NCBI GenBank assembly: GCA_016218465.1
Contig: JACREA010000049.1
Coordinates: forward strand, 1 to 7,985
Source: Nitrosomonadales bacterium
Lineage (GTDB): Bacteria; Pseudomonadota; Gammaproteobacteria; Burkholderiales; Gallionellaceae
Direction: 5' to 3'
DNA: 7,985 nt
Shown in pieces: positions 1 to 4,406 of the stretch. The notes below the pieces were generated by a model. It did no database searches and had not been told where the DNA came from. It saw only the letters and a program-made list of their open reading frames with translations. The position numbers and the translations under genes are program-made. Every line of letters starts with the position of its first letter. Position 1 is the first letter of the stretch.

Positions 1-627
1 GCATCGGGCCACAAGTTCTCCTCCGGTTCGCACACCGAAGGCCGCATCGCTTCGAAAGCAATGGTCAAATACGCAATTGACAACAAGGACTGGAAGCTCG
101 AGTTCGATGAAACGCCCGAACAGATCGCCGAAACGATCTACAAGCCGGTGCGCAACTTCCTCGAGCACAAGGACTACACCACGGCCATTGACATCAACCC
201 GCACTACATCACGCCCAAGATGCTGCAATTCCGTTTGCAGAAGATCATGGACGAATATGTAGCCGGTATCGCAACCTACTACAACACCAACGACAAGATG
301 CTGGCGGTCGCCGAAGAGAAACTGGAGATGCTCAAGGAAGACGCGGGCAAAATGCGCGCCAAGGATTTGCATGAATTGCTGCGCGCATGGGAAAACTACC
401 ACCGCATCCTGACCGCAGAAGCACATATGAAACACATCCAGTTCCGCGAAGAATCCCGCTATCCTGGCTTCTACTACCGCACCGACAAGAACTTCGTCGA
501 CGAAAAGAACTGGCACTGCTTCGTGAACTCCATCTACGACAAAAAGTCCAAAAAGTGGACCTGCTTCAAGCGCACACACGTGGATCTGGTGGACAAGTCC
601 AAGCTGTTCAAGCCAGCAGCACACTAG
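1..627 (+). CDS. aprA: Adenylylsulfate reductase alpha subunit, C-terminal part (5' end outside window)
   Basis: This is the last 208 codons of dissimilatory APS reductase subunit A, the FAD-containing cytoplasmic subunit that interconverts APS and sulfite plus AMP; in sulfur oxidisers it runs towards APS. The frame is open from base 1, where it reads ASGHKFSSGSHTEGRIASKA, a stretch typical of AprA near the end of the flavin domain. It continues through the helical and C-terminal regions (YHRILTAEAHMKHIQFREES, then YPGFYYRTDKNFVDEKNWHC) to a TAG stop. The internal ATG at 61 is not the start, because family-conserved sequence continues upstream of it. AprA is normally about 620-660 residues, so roughly two thirds lies to the left, and the iron-sulfur subunit gene aprB is expected there too. 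No partner gene follows, and a hairpin lies 21 nt after the stop, so aprA probably ends its transcript. Identification is by recognised family sequence; the direction of the reaction is inferred from the likely lineage. Confidence 0.96.
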   Translation, partial: ASGHKFSSGSHTEGRIASKAMVKYAIDNKDWKLEFDETPEQIAETIYKPVRNFLEHKDYTTAIDINPHYITPKMLQFRLQKIMDEYVAGIATYYNTNDKMLAVAEEKLEMLKEDAGKMRAKDLHELLRAWENYHRILTAEAHMKHIQFREESRYPGFYYRTDKNFVDEKNWHCFVNSIYDKKSKKWTCFKRTHVDLVDKSKLFKPAAH

Positions 628-648
628 GTGAATTGTTGCTCTGCATGA

Positions 649-678
649 CTGGGCGCCATCAAGGTGCCCAGCTTCTTT
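649..678 (+). terminator. Probable rho-independent terminator of aprA
   Basis: CTGGGCGCC (649-657) pairs with GGTGCCCAG (663-671) over nine positions, with one G-U wobble and a 5-nt ATCAA loop. The stem is followed by a T-rich but imperfect tail (CTTCTTT). A second run of T lies at 691-697. It sits just after the aprA stop. On the opposite strand no T-run follows the stem, so it probably does not serve selD. Confidence 0.65.
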
Positions 679-757
679 GAATTACCTTGGTTTTTTTCGA
701 ATATTGAAAAGACGCGCGGTGACTTCGTATTCACAGCCTTTTGATGAGTAATCCGGA

Positions 758-1798
758 TTAACTCACCACAACCCGAGGATCACCCTGCATCATCGTGCCA
801 ATCGCGGCGGCTTCCGCAAAGCCCGCTCGGTCAAAACATGACAGTACCTCATCAACGGTATCCGGCGCGACTGCCACCAACAAACCGCCGCTGGTCTGTG
901 AATCCGCCAAAAGGCGGCGCTGCCAGTTTTCCAGGTGCGCCGCAAAATCCACTTCATTCCCATAGCTCGCCAGGTTCTGGTTTATCGCACTGGGGCCGTA
1001 GCCTTGTTGCGCCAACAGCAATGCCTCGGACAAAATCGGCACATGATCGTACTGCAGCGCGGCTGCCAGGCCTGAGCCCCGGCACATTTCCAGCAGATGC
1101 CCGAGCAGGCCGAAGCCGGTCACATCAGTCAGCGCGTGCACACCGTTCAGTCCGGACAGTTCGCTGCCCACCGTATTGAGTTGTGTGGTGCTTGCGATCA
1201 GTTGAGCATAGCCATTGGCAGACAGTGCTCCTTTCTTCAACGCCTGCGCCAGCACGCCAACACCCAGTCCTTTCCCGAGTATCAGCACATCACCCGCCTG
1301 TGCTTCGCTGTTCTTTTTGAGCCGATCGGGATGAACGATACCGATTGCCACCAGCCCATAGATCGGCTCGGCCGAATCGATGGAATGCCCGCCCGCCAGC
1401 GGGATACCGGCAGCCTCGCAGACCGCTTCGCCGCCTTGCAGGATCGCGCGGATCGCCTCGACCGGCAGCGCATTGATCGGCATGCCGACGATCGCCAGAG
1501 CCATGATCGGCGTGCCGCCCATTGCATAGACATCGGACAGTGCGTTGGTGGCAGCAATGCGGCCAAAGTCGAACGGGTCATCGACGATCGGCATGAAAAA
1601 ATCGGTGGTCGCGATAATCGCCTGCTGGTTGTTGAGGCGATACACCGCCGCGTCATCACTGGTTTCCGTGCCAACCAGCAGGTTGGCAAACGGCAGCTTC
1701 ACTTTTGTCTCACCCAGAATCTGCTGCAACAGCGCCGGAGCAATTTTGCAGCCGCAGCCGCCGCCGTGAGATAATTGGGTCAGCTTAACTTCAGACAC
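758..1798 (-). CDS. selD: Selenide, water dikinase (selenophosphate synthetase)
   Basis: SelD makes selenophosphate from selenide and ATP in the cytoplasm; this is the selenium donor for selenouridine in tRNA and for selenocysteine. I place the start at GTG 1798, not at the far end of the open frame (2032). The GTG has an AAGGAG ribosome site 5 nt upstream, it gives 346 residues (E. coli SelD has 347), and the family sequence begins there. Motifs line up with E. coli SelD with an offset of two: catalytic Cys15 and Lys18 in HGGGCGCK, and metal/ATP aspartates D49 (TSDDAAVY), D66 (ATTDFF), D89 (NALSDVYAMGG) and D225 (LTDVTGFGLLGH). The active site has cysteine, not selenocysteine. The gene diverges from mnmH, which uses its product. 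Frame sequence upstream of the GTG is antisense to mnmH and has no SelD character. No clear terminator follows the stop. Confidence 0.97.
   Translation of the reverse strand: MSEVKLTQLSHGGGCGCKIAPALLQQILGETKVKLPFANLLVGTETSDDAAVYRLNNQQAIIATTDFFMPIVDDPFDFGRIAATNALSDVYAMGGTPIMALAIVGMPINALPVEAIRAILQGGEAVCEAAGIPLAGGHSIDSAEPIYGLVAIGIVHPDRLKKNSEAQAGDVLILGKGLGVGVLAQALKKGALSANGYAQLIASTTQLNTVGSELSGLNGVHALTDVTGFGLLGHLLEMCRGSGLAAALQYDHVPILSEALLLAQQGYGPSAINQNLASYGNEVDFAAHLENWQRRLLADSQTSGGLLVAVAPDTVDEVLSCFDRAGFAEAAAIGTMMQGDPRVVVS
1746..1775 (+). promoter_or_regulatory. Weak candidate promoter for mnmH inside selD
   Basis: TTGCAG (1746-1751), an 18-nt spacer and GATAAT (1770-1775) resemble a sigma-70 promoter. 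The -10 element is good and the -35 element is poor. Transcription would start about 35 nt before the mnmH ATG. Since only 19 bp separate the two genes, the mnmH promoter must lie in selD coding sequence. The -35 side overlaps codons for the conserved CGCK active site, so part of the match may be chance. Confidence 0.25.
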
Positions 1799-1803
1799 AT
1801 CTA

Positions 1804-1809
1804 CTCCTT
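1804..1809 (-). promoter_or_regulatory. Shine-Dalgarno site that sets the selD start
   Basis: On the minus strand AAGGAG lies 5 nt before the in-frame GTG at 1798. It is the best ribosome site near the N-terminus and fixes the start of SelD at the residue where the family usually begins. The site occupies most of the 19-bp gap between the selD and mnmH start codons. An ATG overlapping the GTG (1800-1798) is in the wrong frame. Confidence 0.8.
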
Positions 1810-1817
1810 TTTCAACA

Positions 1818-2852
1818 ATGCTTTTCAGAACCGCGACCCTATCACAGCTCGGCGAATTTGACGAAATTATCGACGTGCGCACCCCGGCGGAATTCGCCGA
1901 GGACCACATACCCGGAGCAATCAATTGTCCGGTGCTGTCCGACGAGGAGCGCATCGCTGTCGGCACATTATACAAACAAGTCTCGCCATTCGAGGCGCGC
2001 AAGGTTGGCGCAGCCTTGGTCGCTAAAAACATTGCACATCATCTGCAAACGCGTTTTCGCGACCGCCCAAAAACGTGGCATCCGCTGATCTACTGCTGGC
2101 GCGGCGGACAACGCAGCGGCGCGATGAGCATCATCCTCTCCCAAGTGGGCTGGGCGGCGAACAAACTGGAAGGCGGTTACAAGACTTACCGGCGCGATGT
2201 GCTGGAAAAACTGGAAACACTGCCGCGAAGTTTCACATTTAGAGTGATCTGCGGTCCGACCGGCTCGGGCAAAAGCCGCCTGCTCGCCGCGTTTGCGAAC
2301 AGCGGGCAGCAGGCGCTCGACCTGGAAATGCTGGCAGGGCATCGCGGCTCAGTGCTGGGTAAAATACCGGGGCAAACTCAACCTTCTCAAAAATGGTTCG
2401 ACAGTGCGCTGCTACAAGCCATGCAAAAAATCCATCCAGCCAGACCCGTATTTGTGGAAGCGGAGAGCAACAAGATCGGCAACATTACCCTCCCACCAGC
2501 CCTCATCTCAGCCATGCACGCGAGCGAATGCCTGGTATTGGAAACGCCGCAATCAATACGCGTCGCCGGATTGCTGGAAGACTACCACCATTACCTCGAC
2601 AATCCTGAAATATTGATTACTCGCCTGCAATCGCTGCAACGCTTTCACGGAACAAAACAAATTGAACACTGGAGTTCGCTGATTCGTGCCGGAGAATTCG
2701 CCACCATGGTTGAGGAATTGCTCACCCTGCACTACGACCCGAGCTACTTCCGCGCGACTTCACAGCACTTTACGCAACTGGACACGGCACGGCGAATCCC
2801 GCTGACCAGCTTGTCTCCGGAGGTGCTGAAGGAAATTGTGAAGAGCTTGTAA
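1818..2852 (+). CDS. mnmH: tRNA 2-selenouridine synthase
   Basis: MnmH (also SelU or YbbB) replaces sulfur by selenium in 2-thiouridine at the wobble position of tRNA-Lys, -Glu and -Gln, using selenophosphate. The 344-residue protein has the expected two parts. Residues about 1-130 form a rhodanese domain: IIDVRTPAEF (17-26) is its conserved entry motif and Cys93 in YCWRGGQRSG is the catalytic position matching E. coli Cys97. A P-loop domain follows with a Walker A motif, GPTGSGKS, at 146-153. The linker motif LEGGYKTYRR (117-126) is also typical. ATG 1818 gives a normal N-terminus, although no good ribosome site precedes it. The gene diverges from selD and forms a donor-acceptor pair with it. 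No selA or selB is visible here, so whether the organism also makes selenocysteine cannot be judged. No convincing terminator follows. Confidence 0.97.
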   Translation: MLFRTATLSQLGEFDEIIDVRTPAEFAEDHIPGAINCPVLSDEERIAVGTLYKQVSPFEARKVGAALVAKNIAHHLQTRFRDRPKTWHPLIYCWRGGQRSGAMSIILSQVGWAANKLEGGYKTYRRDVLEKLETLPRSFTFRVICGPTGSGKSRLLAAFANSGQQALDLEMLAGHRGSVLGKIPGQTQPSQKWFDSALLQAMQKIHPARPVFVEAESNKIGNITLPPALISAMHASECLVLETPQSIRVAGLLEDYHHYLDNPEILITRLQSLQRFHGTKQIEHWSSLIRAGEFATMVEELLTLHYDPSYFRATSQHFTQLDTARRIPLTSLSPEVLKEIVKSL

Positions 2853-3170
2853 TTCCAGTTCCATTCCAAAAGTCAAATAACCCGGCAGAGGGCGATGAGC
2901 CGGAACAAGAGTAGGCCGGGCATCTTGCTCCGAAACTCGCACGCACTTTGATAGTGTGCCGATAACCGCCAGAAGTTCATCACGCCTAGCCAGGTTGCCG
3001 TCATAAGGTTTCCTGACCACCTCAAAAAATTTTGTAGCATATTGATTATATTCGTGTATATGTGCATGGCATGTTGCTTGCTTAAACATCAGCAGGCAAA
3101 GCCGTTTTATATTGAACTGGCTGAGCCAACACCTTACCAACTTGTCCAATCAACGTGATTGGAAGATCAA
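2853..3170. other. Gene-poor interval between mnmH and the small ORF
   Basis: I see no supported gene in these 318 bases. CCCGGC (2881-2886) and GCCGGG (2915-2920) are complementary, but the 28-nt loop and lack of a T-run argue against a terminator. From about 3020 the sequence becomes AT-rich, with TTGTAG at 3032-3037 and AT-rich hexamers 17-19 nt later (around 3055-3062), a poor candidate promoter for the ORF at 3171. A minus-strand open frame crosses the interval but runs into mnmH antisense and is not called as a gene. Confidence 0.5.
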
Positions 3171-3383
3171 ATGGCTTATAACCAAACAAATGAATTATTT
3201 TGCTGTTGCGATTGCAAACACCACCTCCGTATTCGATCAGAGGCGCACAAAGTTATTTGTTCGGTAACCCTGGAATTCAAAGACAAGGAAAACCTCGTTT
3301 CATGCGAGTATGCAGATCGCCATGATACTGATAGCAAAGCCGCACTCGTGGGAAACAGCCTGAAATTATCCAAACCGCTATAG
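3171..3383 (+). CDS. Small cysteine-rich hypothetical protein
   Basis: This is a 70-residue ORF that I do not recognise. ATG 3171 is preferred: it has GGAAGA 4 nt upstream, whereas the only earlier start in frame is a TTG at 3159 without such a site. The protein has six cysteines: 11, 12, 13, 15, 30 and 45. Cys15, Cys30 and Cys45 are evenly spaced, and Cys12-x2-Cys15-x14-Cys30-x14-Cys45 could form a four-cysteine zinc or iron-sulfur site. Histidines follow directly (KHH, 16-18). There is no signal peptide or membrane segment, so it is probably cytoplasmic. The last 20 residues look unstructured. It stands alone, co-directional with mnmH but about 320 nt away, and converges on the dioxygenase gene. 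The metal-binding idea is inference from cysteine spacing. It could also be a chance ORF, although the clustered cysteines and ribosome site favour a real gene. Confidence 0.5.
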   Translation: MAYNQTNELFCCCDCKHHLRIRSEAHKVICSVTLEFKDKENLVSCEYADRHDTDSKAALVGNSLKLSKPL

Positions 3384-3407
3384 TTTTTGCGGCGCATTGA
3401 TGGGAAC

Positions 3408-3439
3408 GGGGTTAGAGGCGTGTCCTTCGGCACAACCCC
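3408..3439. other. Hairpin between two convergent genes
   Basis: GGGGTT (3408-3413) pairs with AACCCC (3434-3439). Inside lies a small imperfect hairpin closed by a C-TTCG-G tetraloop (3425-3430), with UGU/ACA pairing around it and one C-C mismatch. It sits between the ends of the small ORF (+) and the dioxygenase (-). No run of T follows on either strand, so a bidirectional terminator is only a possibility. Confidence 0.3.
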
Positions 3440-3465
3440 ATTGGCTCTGCGCATCGCGTTGATGC

Positions 3466-4260
3466 CTATCCCCGATCAAATGAGTCGAACAGCCACGCAT
3501 CCATCGCCAGCATCCCGTAAGTCGCCACGCGATTGAAATGAACTGCACTGTCGATTTTATCCGCTGCTCCCAGAGCTGCGAATAACGGCAACAAATGTTC
3601 GTCAGTTGGATGATTCTGCACTGCGTGCGGCGCAAGTGTGCGATATGCGCCAAGCGCTTCCAGATCACCGGCTTTGATCTTTGCTGCCACCCAATCGCAA
3701 AATTCTGCCACCCATTCCGGCGCCGGCTCTCCCTGCGGATGTTTGAATATGGCACGCAAATTATGCGAAATCGAGCCACTGCCGATAATCAATACTCCCT
3801 GTTGGCGCAACGTGCGCAGTGCACGGCCTAAAGCTATGTGCCATACCGGATCTTTATCCGGCTGAATCGAGAGTTGCGCAACCTGAATATCCGCGCCCGG
3901 ATACAAAAAACTTAGCGGAACCCATGCGCCGTGGTCAAGGCCGCGTGTGTCATCCAGTTGCACCGGAATACCCGCCTGTTGCAGTGCAAGCGCAACGGCC
4001 TTTGCCATCTCCGGCGCGCCGGGTGCGGGATATTTCAACTTGTAAAGCTCTGCTGGAAAACCGCTGAAGTCGTAAATTGTTTCCGGTTGAACCGCGCTGC
4101 TGACAGTCGGGATATTCGTCACCCAATGCGCAGAGATCACCAGAATCGCAGAAGGCTTCGGCAACCGTGCGCCAAGTTTCTGCCAAGCAGCGCCGGTATC
4201 GCCCGGTTCCAGCGACAACGTGGGTGCGCCATGTGAAACGAAGAGGACAGGCATGGTCAT
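3466..4260 (-). CDS. ygiD: DODA/YgiD-type class III extradiol ring-cleavage dioxygenase
   Basis: The 264-residue protein belongs to the DODA family of LigB-like extradiol dioxygenases, whose E. coli member YgiD opens the ring of 4,5-DOPA. The family signatures are visible: LFVSHGAPT at the N-terminus, ISAHW, LDHGAW, GSGSISHNL and HPTDEHLLPL. By position, His10, His45 and His222 match the metal ligands of YgiD (22, 57, 234) and His166 matches the conserved His near 177; His110 is also conserved. Length is normal for the family (about 260-270). It is probably cytoplasmic, since there is no signal peptide. The physiological substrate cannot be told from sequence, and many bacterial members have no known role. 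Two ATGs lie close together (4260 and 4254), neither with a clear ribosome site. I keep the first; the second would remove only two residues. The gene appears to be a single-gene unit. Confidence 0.93.
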   Translation of the reverse strand: MTMPVLFVSHGAPTLSLEPGDTGAAWQKLGARLPKPSAILVISAHWVTNIPTVSSAVQPETIYDFSGFPAELYKLKYPAPGAPEMAKAVALALQQAGIPVQLDDTRGLDHGAWVPLSFLYPGADIQVAQLSIQPDKDPVWHIALGRALRTLRQQGVLIIGSGSISHNLRAIFKHPQGEPAPEWVAEFCDWVAAKIKAGDLEALGAYRTLAPHAVQNHPTDEHLLPLFAALGAADKIDSAVHFNRVATYGMLAMDAWLFDSFDRG

Positions 4261-4267
4261 ACATTGA

Positions 4268-4295
4268 ATGCTAGCACATGATTTGATTGGTTCAA
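4268..4295 (-). promoter_or_regulatory. Candidate promoter of the dioxygenase gene
   Basis: On the minus strand TTGAAC (4295-4290), a 16-nt spacer and TAGCAT (4273-4268) form a weak sigma-70-like promoter, each box matching four of six consensus bases. Transcription would begin at about 4261, next to the ATG at 4260. That would give a leaderless message, which fits the missing ribosome site, but both boxes are weak. Confidence 0.25.
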
Positions 4296-4346
4296 TGCAA
4301 ACGGAATTTTAATTGCGGCCTAGCCAACAAGAACAAAAACTCTGAA

Positions 4347-4368
4347 TAAAGCAAAGATGACTGCTTTA
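4347..4368 (-). terminator. Weak candidate terminator of the peptidase-barrel gene
   Basis: TAAAGCA (4347-4353) and TGCTTTA (4362-4368) form a 7-bp stem with an 8-nt loop, 38 nt after the stop of the minus-strand gene. The minus strand continues TTCAGAGTTTTTG, so the T-run is displaced by several bases. A second AT-rich inverted repeat, TTGAAAT/ATTTCAA (4374-4380 and 4393-4399), lies between it and the stop. Both stems are poor in GC. Confidence 0.3.
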
Positions 4369-4406
4369 CGTACTTGAAATTCAAATAACTGGATTTCAAC
4401 GCCTTG

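Noticed and set aside
61..627. aprA fragment as a complete 188-residue gene starting at ATG 61
   Set aside because: The frame is open to base 1 and the 20 codons before the ATG encode conserved AprA sequence.
691..697. Run of seven T as part of a selD terminator
   Set aside because: On the minus strand, the direction of selD, this is a run of A, and no stable hairpin stands before it.
1097..1774. 225-residue plus-strand open frame within selD
   Set aside because: It is fully antisense to a well-supported selD, is rich in Arg, Gln, His and Asp as is typical of an antisense shadow, and resembles no family.
1799..2032. N-terminal extension of selD giving 424 residues
   Set aside because: The extra 78 residues are antisense to mnmH, lack SelD-like sequence and make the protein far longer than the family. 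The GTG at 1798 has a ribosome site and gives 346 residues.
2881..2920. CCCGGC/GCCGGG inverted repeat as the mnmH terminator
   Set aside because: The arms are only 6 bp with a 28-nt loop, and no T-run follows.
3378..3779. Minus-strand frame overlapping the end of the dioxygenase gene
   Set aside because: It is an out-of-frame shadow of the dioxygenase coding sequence; its composition (many Arg, Trp, Cys, Ile) is not protein-like.
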